Positions 8,301 through 15,063 of a stretch of 64,000 nt of DNA are shown here, one piece after another. Numbering within the stretch: position 1 is the first letter of the stretch; every line of letters starts with the position of its first letter. A program made the position numbers and the translations under genes. The DNA is taken from the NCBI RefSeq assembly GCF_028583725.1, contig NZ_CP110680.1, positions 186,001 to 250,000 on the forward strand, read 5' to 3'. The notes under the pieces were generated by a model that saw only the letters and a list, made by a program, of their open reading frames with translations, was not told the origin of the DNA and ran no database searches. This DNA comes from Cellulomonas fimi (GTDB taxonomy: Bacteria > Actinomycetota > Actinomycetes > Actinomycetales > Cellulomonadaceae).

Positions 8301-9970
8301 TGCGCGAGGGCCCGCCCGGTGTCCGTGAGCCGCGTGACGGTCCGCGGTCGCTGCGCGCCGCCGTCGGCGCCCTCGACAGCGACCGTCTCCAGCGCACCGA
8401 GCTCCGTGAGCAGCTGCACGCCGTCGCGCACGGCCCGCACGTCCGGCGGGTCGACGAACGGGAAGTCGGTCACGTCGTCGGGCGACGCCGCGACGCCCAC
8501 GGCGATCATCTGCAGGATCACCGAGGCCAGCGACGTGCGGAGGATCTCCGGCTCGGTGTACATCGGCCGGGCCGCGAAGTCGTCGGGCGAGTACAGCCGG
8601 ATCGCGATGCCGTCCGCGACGCGCCCGCACCGCCCGGACCGCTGGTTGGCCGACGCCTGCGAGATCGGCTCGATCGGCAGCCGCTGCACCTTGGTCGCCT
8701 TCGACCAGCGCGAGATGCGCGCGGTGCCCGGGTCGACGACGTACCGGACGCCGGGCACGGTCAGCGACGTCTCCGCGACGTTGGTCGAGAGCACGACGCG
8801 TCGCGCGGCGTGCGGCTCGAACACGCGGTGCTGCTCGGCGGCCGACAGGCGGCTGTAGAGCGGCAGGAGCTCGACGGCCTGCGGGTGGCGGGGATCGGTC
8901 GCACGCGCGCCGAGCGACGTGCGCAGCGCGTCCTCCGCGTCGCGGATCTCCCGCTCGCCGGACAGGAACACGAGGATGTCGCCCGGCCCCTCGGCGGACA
9001 GCTCGTCGACGGCCTCGGTGATCGCGGTCATGAGGTCGCGGTCCTCGGTGGCCTTCGCGCGCGGCCGGCGGCCGGCGTCCTCCGCGGGCGCCTCGACGTC
9101 GGGCGACAGGGGCCGGTACCGGATCTCGACGGGGTACGTGCGGCCGCTGACCTCGACGACCGGCGCGGGCACGCCGTCGGGGTGCTCGGCCGTCGGCGGC
9201 CCGGCGAAGTGCTGCGCGAACCGCGCGGAGTCGATCGTCGCGGACGTGATGACGACCTTGAGGTCCGGCCGCTGCGGCAGCAGCCGCGTCAGGTAGCCGA
9301 GGATGAAGTCGATGTTGAGGGAGCGCTCGTGCGCCTCGTCGATGATGAGCGTGTCGTACGCCCACAGCATCGGGTCGCGATGGATCTGCGCGAGCAGGAT
9401 GCCGTCCGTCATGACCTTGACGAGCGTCTCGTCGGACGACGTGTCCGTGAACCGCACCTGGTACCCGACGAGCTCGCCGAGCGTCGTGCCGACCTCCTCG
9501 GCGATGCGCTCCGCGACCGACCGGGCCGCGATCCGGCGGGGCTGCGTGTGGCCGATCTGACCGGCCCGCCCGCGGCCGAGGTCGAGCGCGATCTTCGGCA
9601 GCTGCGTCGTCTTGCCGGAGCCCGTCTCGCCCGCGACGACGACGACCTGGTGGTCGCGGATCGCGGCGGCGATCTCGTCGCGACGTGCGCTGACCGGCAG
9701 GTTCTCGGGGTAGACGATCGGCGGGACGACGACCTGCTCGCGGACCGCCGCGGCCCGGGCCCGACGGGCCCGGGCGCGCTCGTCGTCACGTCGCCGGTCG
9801 TGCTGCTGGCCGCCGCCGCGTGCACGCTGGCCGGGCTGCCGGGCCTCGTCGGTCCGCCGCGCCTCGTCGGTTCGGCGCGGCTCGTCGGGCCGCCGACCGC
9901 GGCCGCCACCGCGACCCCCGCGCCGGCGGGGGCCGGACGGGCGTCCGGTCGACGGCTCGCTGGTGGTCAC
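5390..9970 (-). CDS. hrpA: ATP-dependent RNA helicase HrpA
   Basis: DEAH-box RNA helicase of about 1526 aa. Walker A GETGSGKTT is near residues 114-122, followed by DEAH in IIDEAHERSLNIDF, motif III SAT in VITSATIDS, and motif VI QRSGRCGR. The rest is the HA2, OB-fold and DUF3418-type C-terminus of bacterial HrpA. In E. coli HrpA rescues stalled or collided ribosomes; the role here is inferred. GTG 9970 (VTTSEPSTG) was chosen because longer frames lose homology. The first 80 residues are Arg/Gly-rich and disordered. A Gly/Ala/Pro-rich insert of about 75 residues near 1150-1227 explains the extra length over the usual 1300 aa. Confidence 0.93.
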   Translation of the reverse strand: MTTSEPSTGRPSGPRRRGGRGGGRGRRPDEPRRTDEARRTDEARQPGQRARGGGQQHDRRRDDERARARRARAAAVREQVVVPPIVYPENLPVSARRDEIAAAIRDHQVVVVAGETGSGKTTQLPKIALDLGRGRAGQIGHTQPRRIAARSVAERIAEEVGTTLGELVGYQVRFTDTSSDETLVKVMTDGILLAQIHRDPMLWAYDTLIIDEAHERSLNIDFILGYLTRLLPQRPDLKVVITSATIDSARFAQHFAGPPTAEHPDGVPAPVVEVSGRTYPVEIRYRPLSPDVEAPAEDAGRRPRAKATEDRDLMTAITEAVDELSAEGPGDILVFLSGEREIRDAEDALRTSLGARATDPRHPQAVELLPLYSRLSAAEQHRVFEPHAARRVVLSTNVAETSLTVPGVRYVVDPGTARISRWSKATKVQRLPIEPISQASANQRSGRCGRVADGIAIRLYSPDDFAARPMYTEPEILRTSLASVILQMIAVGVAASPDDVTDFPFVDPPDVRAVRDGVQLLTELGALETVAVEGADGGAQRPRTVTRLTDTGRALAQLPMDPRLARMIVEGGRRGVAREVMVIAAALSIQDPRERPAEERDRADQLHGRFADPTSDLLAYLNLWQYLREQQRELSGNAFRRMCRSEHLNYLRIREWQDVVTQLRELAKPLGIHVSPLRPTSTSPVGGAAANPEDGPGAGRALDDTARGALRLEWDADRIHVSVLSGLLSHIGMQEATEVAAPARGGGTGARGRRPDRRARNEYLGARGARFAIFPGSGLARKPPAWVMAAELVETSRLWARDAARIQPEWAEEVGAHLVKRTYSEPAWSSKQGAATAFEKVLLYGVPIVAQRRVLYAKVNPEHARELFVRHALVQGEWTTHHQFFHENRRLLAEAEGLEARARRRDLVVDDDVLFAFYDERIPSDVVSARHFDQWWKGARRRDPDLLTFTRELLVADDADAIDESAFPSRWPQGDLRLPLTYQFQPGTEADGVTVHVPITALARLTPDGFDWMVPGLREELVTATIRSLPKPVRVQLVPAPDVARSVEAWLREHTASWEDTVRAGDAAPSFRELFRQAVRAVRDVDVPDDAFDDDRLPPHLRMTFRVVGERGGVVDEGKDLLVLQRRLASRTQEAVDAAVRTAVRAAMEEARAASGGPGGDGPGSGATAGSGGAAGGRGTTVDGRTGAVGAAAAQGAGAGPGRGTSPTPGAPGSSAPASAAAAAAVSIERSGLRTWPDDLPGGRLPEVLEATAAGVTVRAFPVLVDETTSVAVRTLADAAAVPSTARCGLRRLLLLDVGLATGRITSRWTGTQALTLAASPYPSTDALVTDVQLAAIDRLVTSHLGDRTPAEVRDADAYAALRTVVRDRLEDAVHAVVTDLVAVLGAWRELEADLRTSASLALLATVQDVREQSADLVHDGFVSEVGAVRLPQLTRYLRAARHRLGKAAENPQRDGDLAWQVHDVEDLYDAAVTKARASSPDSARDAALDEVRWLLQELRVSLFAQQLGTPVPVSPTRIRKALAAL

Positions 9971-10010
9971 GACGCACGATTCTCCCAGGTGCCCCGCGTC
10001 GCCCGCGCGC

Positions 10011-10814
10011 TCATTGCTCCAGCAGCACCAGCGCCTGGATGACGGGACCCGCGACGGCGACGTACATGACGGCGAAGAACAGCGCGTAGAGCAGCGTGAA
10101 CGCCGTCGCCTGACCGGCCGCGCGCGGCTCGCGCAGGTGCGCGACCGTCTTGGCCACCACACGCCACGGCCGGACGACGTCCCAGCTGTTGAGGCGCAGG
10201 TGCCGGCCCAGGTACATCCCGAACGAGACGAGCAGCAGCACGACCGCGACGAGCGCGAGCGTGTCGCCGGCCAGCAGCGGTGCCGCGACGTCGCCGTGCC
10301 GCGCGATCGTCCACTCGAGCTGCACGAGCAGCACGTTCAGGACGGTGTTGAGCACCCCGGCCATCGCGAGCGAGATCACGAGGACGACGTCGAACCACAT
10401 CGGCACGCCGTCGCCGTCGCGCCGGTGGCTGAGGTTGAGCTCGGTGACGAGGTAGCCCGCGTTCGGCAGGAGCAGGAGCCAGACGAGGAGCAGCAGGCCG
10501 ACCAGCGGGAGGACGACCGCGCGCGGCACCCCGACCGCCAGCAGGAAGATCAGCGCGTACGACAGCAGCAGGACCAGCAGGGGGGCCGCGGACAGCGCGA
10601 GGTTGAGCAGCATGGGCCGGTAGACGCGCGTGCCGAACACCGGGCCGCGGGCCACGACGAGCCCGAGCGCGAGGACGTTCATGAGGAGCACGCCCAGCAG
10701 CAGGCTCGCGATCACAGGCGGCGTCCGGACGCGGCGGGCATGGCGCCATCGTGGTGCGCGACGGCTGGTCGGGCCAGCGGACGGGCGCCCGTCGCGGCCG
10801 TCCCGTGCGGGCAC
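10011..10814 (-). CDS. DUF1361 family membrane protein
   Basis: Integral membrane protein with about seven hydrophobic helices. It has the DUF1361 landmarks LLPNAGYLVTELNLSH, a WFD after it, and SFGMYLGRHLRLNSWDV. Family function is unknown. The start is uncertain: GTG 10814 gives a basic N-terminal tail of about 33 residues, and GTG near 10715 would begin just before the first helix. It lies upstream of hrpA on the same strand with a 40-bp gap. Confidence 0.85.
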   Translation of the reverse strand: MPARDGRDGRPSAGPTSRRAPRWRHARRVRTPPVIASLLLGVLLMNVLALGLVVARGPVFGTRVYRPMLLNLALSAAPLLVLLLSYALIFLLAVGVPRAVVLPLVGLLLLVWLLLLPNAGYLVTELNLSHRRDGDGVPMWFDVVLVISLAMAGVLNTVLNVLLVQLEWTIARHGDVAAPLLAGDTLALVAVVLLLVSFGMYLGRHLRLNSWDVVRPWRVVAKTVAHLREPRAAGQATAFTLLYALFFAVMYVAVAGPVIQALVLLEQ

Positions 10815-10886
10815 GGCGGCGGGGCCGACCGGGACGGGTCAGCGACCCTGCGGGAAAACGGGTGGCGCGCGCCCGCCACGCCTGCT

Positions 10887-10901
10887 TACAGTGCCGCCGT
10901 G
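10887..10901 (+). promoter_or_regulatory. Leaderless-type promoter before the ABC-F leader
   Basis: TACAGT (10887-10892) is followed by six bases and a GTG at 10899, the usual actinobacterial leaderless spacing. It would start transcription on a three-codon ORF. Confidence 0.5.
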
Positions 10902-10985
10902 CTGATCTGACCACCGCGCCGAGTCCCTCTCCCGACTCCCCGCGCCCGTCGTGCTGCTCCCGACGTCGGCGCACCCCCCGGTGGT
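10899..10985 (+). promoter_or_regulatory. Attenuator-like leader: 3-codon ORF and start-sequestering stem
   Basis: A minimal ORF, GTG CTG ATC TGA, occupies 10899-10910. ACCACCG (10910-10916) is complementary to CGGTGGT (10979-10985), and GATC (10904-10907) can extend the stem with the GATC at 10986-10989, leaving a TG bulge. The 3' strand covers the GGTGG that precedes the ABC-F ATG at 10992. A ribosome stalled on the small ORF would free it. This is a structural reading, not a proven mechanism. Confidence 0.45.
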
Positions 10986-10991
10986 GATCGC

Positions 10992-12623
10992 ATGAACCCA
11001 GTCCTCCGTGCCCGTGCCCTGACCCGTTCCTACGACGGGCGTCCCGTGCTGACCGGCGTCGACCTCGACGTCGACCCCGGCCACCGCCTCGGTGTCGTCG
11101 GCGAGAACGGCATCGGCAAGTCGACCCTCCTGCGCCTGCTCGCGGGCGTCGAGCAGCCCGACAGCGGCGACGTCACACGGCCCGCGGCGCTCGAGCTGCT
11201 GACGCAGGAGCCGACCTTCGCGCCGGCCCACACCGTCGCTGACGTCATGGCGGCCGCGCTGGCCGACGTCCGTGCCGTCGAGCACGCGCTCGAGGACGCC
11301 TCGGCCGCGCTCGCGGACGACGTCCCCGGTGCCGACGACGCGTACGCCACCGCTCTCCTCGACGCCGAGCTCGCGGGCGTCTGGGACGCCGACCGGCGGG
11401 CTGAGCTGGCCCTCGTCGGGCTCGGTCTCGCGGACGTCGAACCGACCCGGCCGACCGCGCGGATGTCCGGCGGGCAGCGGTCGCGGCTCGCGCTCGCGGC
11501 CCTGCTGGTCCGCAGCCCGGCGGCCGTCCTGCTCGACGAGCCGACCAACCACCTCGACGACGCCGCGGCCGAGTACCTCGCGGGGGCGCTGCGCGCGCTG
11601 CCCGGGGCCGTCGTGCTCACGAGCCACGATCGCGTGTTCCTCGACGAGACGTGCACCGAGATCCTCGACCTCGACCCGTCGCTCGACGGTCCCACCCGGT
11701 ACGGCGGCACGTTCACCGACTACCTCGCCGCCAAGCGCGTCGAGCGCAACCGGTGGGAGGAGCGGTGGAAGGCCGAGCGCGAGGAGCTGTCCCGGTTGCG
11801 GCACTCGGTGCGGGTCACCGCGCGGCAGGTCGGGTACGGCCGCGAGCTCGGCAACAACTTCAAGATGGACTACGACGCGCAGGGCGCCCGCGTCGAGCAG
11901 CAGGTGTCCCGGCGGGTCAGGGACGCGCAGCGGCGGCTCGACGAGCTCACGCGCGACCACGTGCGCAAGCCCCCGCCGCCGCTGCGGTTCGCGGTGCCGT
12001 CGTCATGGTCGGGTGCGGCCGGCGGCCTCGTGCTGCAGGTGCGCGACGCCGAGGTGCCCGGGCGGCTCACCGTCCCGTCGCTCGACCTCGCCGCCGGCGC
12101 CAAGGTGCTGGTCAGCGGGCCGAACGGGGCGGGCAAGTCGACGCTGCTGCACCTGCTCGCGGGAGACCTCGTGCCGGCCCGCGGGTCCGTGCAGCGGGCG
12201 CGCGGCGTCGAGGTCGCGCTGCTCGAGCAGGACGTCGGCCTGGCCGACGACCCGCGCACGCCGCGGACGCTGTTCGACGCCGTGACGGCCGACCTGCCCG
12301 ACCCGGTCCGCCTCGTCGACCTCGGCCTCGTCGCGCCGCGGGACGTCGACCGGCCGCTGCGGGAGCTGTCCGTCGGGCAGCGTCGACGCGTCGTGCTCGC
12401 GCTGCTCGTGGCCCGGACGCCCGGCGTGCTGCTGCTCGACGAGCCGACGAACCACGTGTCCGTGCGGCTGGCGGACGAGCTCGTCGACGCCCTGGAGGTG
12501 TCGCCGGGGGCGGTCGTCGTCGCGACGCACGACCGGTGGCTGCGGCGCCGGTGGACCGGGGAGCACCTCGTCGTGCGCGACGGACGTGCGGCCTGGGCGG
12601 ACGCCCCTACAGTGGCCGGATGA
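10992..12623 (+). CDS. ABC-F family ribosome-protection-type ATPase
   Basis: Two ABC domains in one 543-aa chain without membrane segments. Domain 1 has GENGIGKST, SGGQ and LLDEPTNHLDD; domain 2 has GPNGAGKST, LSVGQ and LLLDEPTNHVS. The linker between them (about 240-310, rich in KRVERNRWEERWK) matches the P-site tRNA interaction motif region. The altered second D-loop (NHVS rather than NHLD) resembles the macrolide-resistance ABC-F proteins of streptomycetes (TlrC, OleB), so antibiotic protection is the best guess. Its leader looks like an antibiotic-sensing attenuator. The stop overlaps the ybaK start. Confidence 0.88.
   Translation: MNPVLRARALTRSYDGRPVLTGVDLDVDPGHRLGVVGENGIGKSTLLRLLAGVEQPDSGDVTRPAALELLTQEPTFAPAHTVADVMAAALADVRAVEHALEDASAALADDVPGADDAYATALLDAELAGVWDADRRAELALVGLGLADVEPTRPTARMSGGQRSRLALAALLVRSPAAVLLDEPTNHLDDAAAEYLAGALRALPGAVVLTSHDRVFLDETCTEILDLDPSLDGPTRYGGTFTDYLAAKRVERNRWEERWKAEREELSRLRHSVRVTARQVGYGRELGNNFKMDYDAQGARVEQQVSRRVRDAQRRLDELTRDHVRKPPPPLRFAVPSSWSGAAGGLVLQVRDAEVPGRLTVPSLDLAAGAKVLVSGPNGAGKSTLLHLLAGDLVPARGSVQRARGVEVALLEQDVGLADDPRTPRTLFDAVTADLPDPVRLVDLGLVAPRDVDRPLRELSVGQRRRVVLALLVARTPGVLLLDEPTNHVSVRLADELVDALEVSPGAVVVATHDRWLRRRWTGEHLVVRDGRAAWADAPTVAG
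12608..12619 (+). promoter_or_regulatory. Leaderless promoter of ybaK
   Basis: TACAGT (12608-12613) and six bases precede ATG 12620. It lies inside the end of the ABC-F gene and gives ybaK its own start. Confidence 0.55.
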
Positions 12624-13108
12624 GCGAGACGGCCGGGTCGGACGGCGAGCGGCGGGCGGCGGCCGCGCTCGAGGCGTCGGGCGTCGGCTACACGATCACG
12701 CGGCACGGGCCCGTGCGGTCGCTCGCCGAGGCGGCCGCTGCGCGCGGGGTCGAGCCCGCCGACGTCGTCAAGACGATCGTCGTGCGGCGTGGCGACGACG
12801 ACTTCCTCTTCGTGCTCGTCCCGGGCGACCGGACGATCTCCTGGCCGAAGCTGCGCGCGCTGCTCGGGGTGTCCCGGCTCTCGATGCCCGACGCGACGAC
12901 CGCGCGGGACGTGACCGGGTACGAGCGTGGGACGATCACGCCCTTCGGCTCGCTCACGGCGTGGCCCGTCGTCGCCGACTCGCGCGTCCCGGACCGGTCG
13001 GTGTCGATCGGCGCGGGCGCGCACGGCGTCGCGGCGACCGTCGACGGGAGTGACCTCGTGCGGGCGCTGGAGGCCACCGTGGCGGACGTCACCGACCCGG
13101 AGGCGTGA
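12620..13108 (+). CDS. YbaK/EbsC-family aminoacyl-tRNA deacylase
   Basis: 162-aa single-domain protein of the YbaK/ProX editing family. Family members hydrolyse mischarged tRNA, usually Cys-tRNA(Pro) or Ala-tRNA(Pro). Visible landmarks are VVKTIVVRRGDDDFLFVLVPGDR with the conserved VKT lysine, and the later GYERGTITPFG and RSVSIGAGAHG. It overlaps the ABC-F stop (ATGA) but also has a leaderless promoter. Its exact tRNA substrate cannot be read from sequence. Confidence 0.87.
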   Translation: MSETAGSDGERRAAAALEASGVGYTITRHGPVRSLAEAAAARGVEPADVVKTIVVRRGDDDFLFVLVPGDRTISWPKLRALLGVSRLSMPDATTARDVTGYERGTITPFGSLTAWPVVADSRVPDRSVSIGAGAHGVAATVDGSDLVRALEATVADVTDPEA

Positions 13109-13241
13109 CCTGTCGTTGACCTCCGGACGCCGCCGGGCGGCGTCGACTGTGAGGGTTCTGTACTGGTTCTCGACCCGATCTTGACCGGACCGGGTCGTCG
13201 GTCGATCCTTGACGAACGCCGCGGATCGGGCACGAACCCCG

Positions 13242-13268
13242 GGGAACGGATCCCGTCCCGTGGCCGTT
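13242..13268 (+). promoter_or_regulatory. Possible ECF-sigma promoter for the STAS gene
   Basis: GGGAAC (13242-13247) and CGTT (13265-13268) are 17 bp apart, as in SigE/SigH-type actinobacterial promoters, about 90 bp before the STAS gene. A vegetative-like TACCGT lies closer, near 13301. Confidence 0.35.
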
Positions 13269-13357
13269 GGGCCTCTCGAGTGGCGGCGTCGGCACCGGCC
13301 GGTACCGTCATCAGGCCGCCGGGCCTCACGGGTCCGGTCGCGCAGGAGTGAGGAGCC

Positions 13358-13717
13358 ATGGAGCTGATCGAGCACACCGCCGCCGCCGGGACGATCCGGG
13401 TCGACGAGCAGGACGGCCGCACGGTCGTCGTGCTGGTCGGCGAGGTCGACGCCGCGCTGCGCGACGAGGCGAGCGCGACCATGGCCCGGGCCCTCATCGG
13501 CGGCGACCCGGTCGTGATCGACACCACGCACGCGACGTTCATCGACTCCTCCGGCATCGCCTTCGTGCTGCAGCTGCACCTCGCGGCACGGGAGGCCGGC
13601 ATCCCCGTGACCCTCCAGGACCCGCACCGCGTGCTGCGCGACGTGCTGGAGATGATCGGCATGGGCGGCGAGTTCGCGTCGGCCGAGCCGGTCGTGGCGG
13701 TCCCCGAGCCCGCCTGA
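13358..13717 (+). CDS. STAS-domain anti-sigma factor antagonist
   Basis: 119-aa SpoIIAA/RsbV-like protein. The phosphorylation loop FIDSSGIAFV carries the conserved serine at residue 64 or 65. In the family, the unphosphorylated form captures an anti-sigma kinase and frees a sigma factor. ATG 13358 follows a strong GAGGAG. No anti-sigma or sigma gene is adjacent; the nearest RsbW-like ATPase is far away, at 51552-51971. Confidence 0.88.
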   Translation: MELIEHTAAAGTIRVDEQDGRTVVVLVGEVDAALRDEASATMARALIGGDPVVIDTTHATFIDSSGIAFVLQLHLAAREAGIPVTLQDPHRVLRDVLEMIGMGGEFASAEPVVAVPEPA

Positions 13718-13862
13718 CCCGGCGTCCCCACGCCCGCCTGACCTGACGACGCGGGCGGTGCGGTCGGCCCGGCGCTCGTGCCGAGCCGTCCACAGCCCGG
13801 GATCACACCGGCCCGTCCACGACGCTCCGTGCCGCCTCGGTCGTCGTGTCGGACGCGGCGGT

Positions 13863-13875
13863 TAGCGTCCTCGGC
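13863..13875 (+). promoter_or_regulatory. Leaderless promoter of sbcD
   Basis: TAGCGT (13863-13868) and seven bases precede ATG 13876. Confidence 0.5.
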
Positions 13876-15063
13876 ATGCGGATCCTGCACACCTCCGACT
13901 GGCACCTCGGTCGGACGCTGCACGGGGTCGACCTCCTCGACCACCAGGCGGCGTACCTCGACCACCTGGTCGAGGTCGTGCGTGCCGAGGCCGTCGCCGC
14001 GGTGGTGGTCGCGGGAGACGTGTACGACCGTGCGATCCCGCCCGTCGAAGCCGTGACGCTCCTGTCCGACACGCTCGCGCGGCTCGCCGAGCACACGACC
14101 GTCGTCGTGACGTCCGGCAACCACGACTCCGCGACCCGGCTGGGCTTCGGGTCCGCCCTCATGCGCGAGCGCGTGCGGCTGCGCACCCGGGTCGCCGGGC
14201 TGCACGAGCCCGTCGTGCTGCCGTCCGACGACGGCGACGTGCTGGTCTACGGCCTGCCCTACCTCGACCCGGACACCGTGCGCGCCGACCTCGCCGAGGA
14301 CGGTCCGGACGGCGAACGGCGCGTACCGGCACGTTCGCACGAGGCCGTCGTCGGCGCCGCGATGCGCCGCGTGCGGGCCGACGTCGACGCGCGTCGCCGT
14401 GCCGCGTCCGGCGGGCGGGTGCGCAGCGTCGTCGCCGCGCACGCGTTCGTCGTCGGGGGCGTCGCGAGCGAGTCGGAGCGGGACCTCGCAGTCGGCGGCG
14501 TCGAGCACGTGCCCGCCGGGGTGTTCGCGGGCGTCGACTACGTCGCGCTCGGGCACCTGCACGGCCCCCAGCGCGTCGCCGGCCCCGACGGCACGACGCT
14601 GCGCTACTCCGGGTCACCGCTCGCGTACTCGTTCTCGGAGCTGCGGCACACGAAGTCGACGGCCCTCGTGGACCTGTCCGGCGCCGATCCCGCGGTCGAG
14701 CTCGTCGCGGCGCCGGTCGCGCGCCGCCTCGCCGAGGTGACCGGCACGCTCGACGACCTCCTCGGCGCCGCGGGCGAGGCGCACGTCGACGACTGGGTCC
14801 GGGTGACCGTGACCGACCCGCAGCGCCCGTCCGACCTCTACCGCCGCGTCACGCAGCGGTTCCCGCACGCGCTCGTCGTGCAGCACCGTGCACCCGAGCA
14901 CGCGCGCACGTCCGCTGCCGCCGTCGTCACGGCCGCGCACGACCCCGTCGACGTGGCCGCGCAGTTCGTCAGGCACGTCACCGGTGCCGACGCGACCGCG
15001 GTCGAGGTCGACGTGCTGCGCCGCGCGTACGAGGACGTCCTCGCCGCGGAGCGGAGCGCCTGA
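13876..15063 (+). CDS. sbcD: Exonuclease SbcD (Mre11-type nuclease)
   Basis: 395-aa metallophosphatase subunit of the SbcCD nuclease, which opens DNA hairpins and trims double-strand ends. The phosphoesterase motifs are all present: DWHLG, GDVYDR, GNHDS, and later HAFV and GHLHG. ATG 13876 (MRILHTSDWHLG) was chosen over a longer frame because of homology and the leaderless promoter. Its stop overlaps the sbcC start (TGATG), so the two subunits are coupled. Confidence 0.96.
   Translation: MRILHTSDWHLGRTLHGVDLLDHQAAYLDHLVEVVRAEAVAAVVVAGDVYDRAIPPVEAVTLLSDTLARLAEHTTVVVTSGNHDSATRLGFGSALMRERVRLRTRVAGLHEPVVLPSDDGDVLVYGLPYLDPDTVRADLAEDGPDGERRVPARSHEAVVGAAMRRVRADVDARRRAASGGRVRSVVAAHAFVVGGVASESERDLAVGGVEHVPAGVFAGVDYVALGHLHGPQRVAGPDGTTLRYSGSPLAYSFSELRHTKSTALVDLSGADPAVELVAAPVARRLAEVTGTLDDLLGAAGEAHVDDWVRVTVTDPQRPSDLYRRVTQRFPHALVVQHRAPEHARTSAAAVVTAAHDPVDVAAQFVRHVTGADATAVEVDVLRRAYEDVLAAERSA

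Noticed and set aside
5348..10042. A 1564-codon open frame on the + strand
   Set aside because: It is the antisense shadow of hrpA. It is rich in Arg, Gly and Val-Asp runs as usual for GC-rich shadows and has no recognisable domain.
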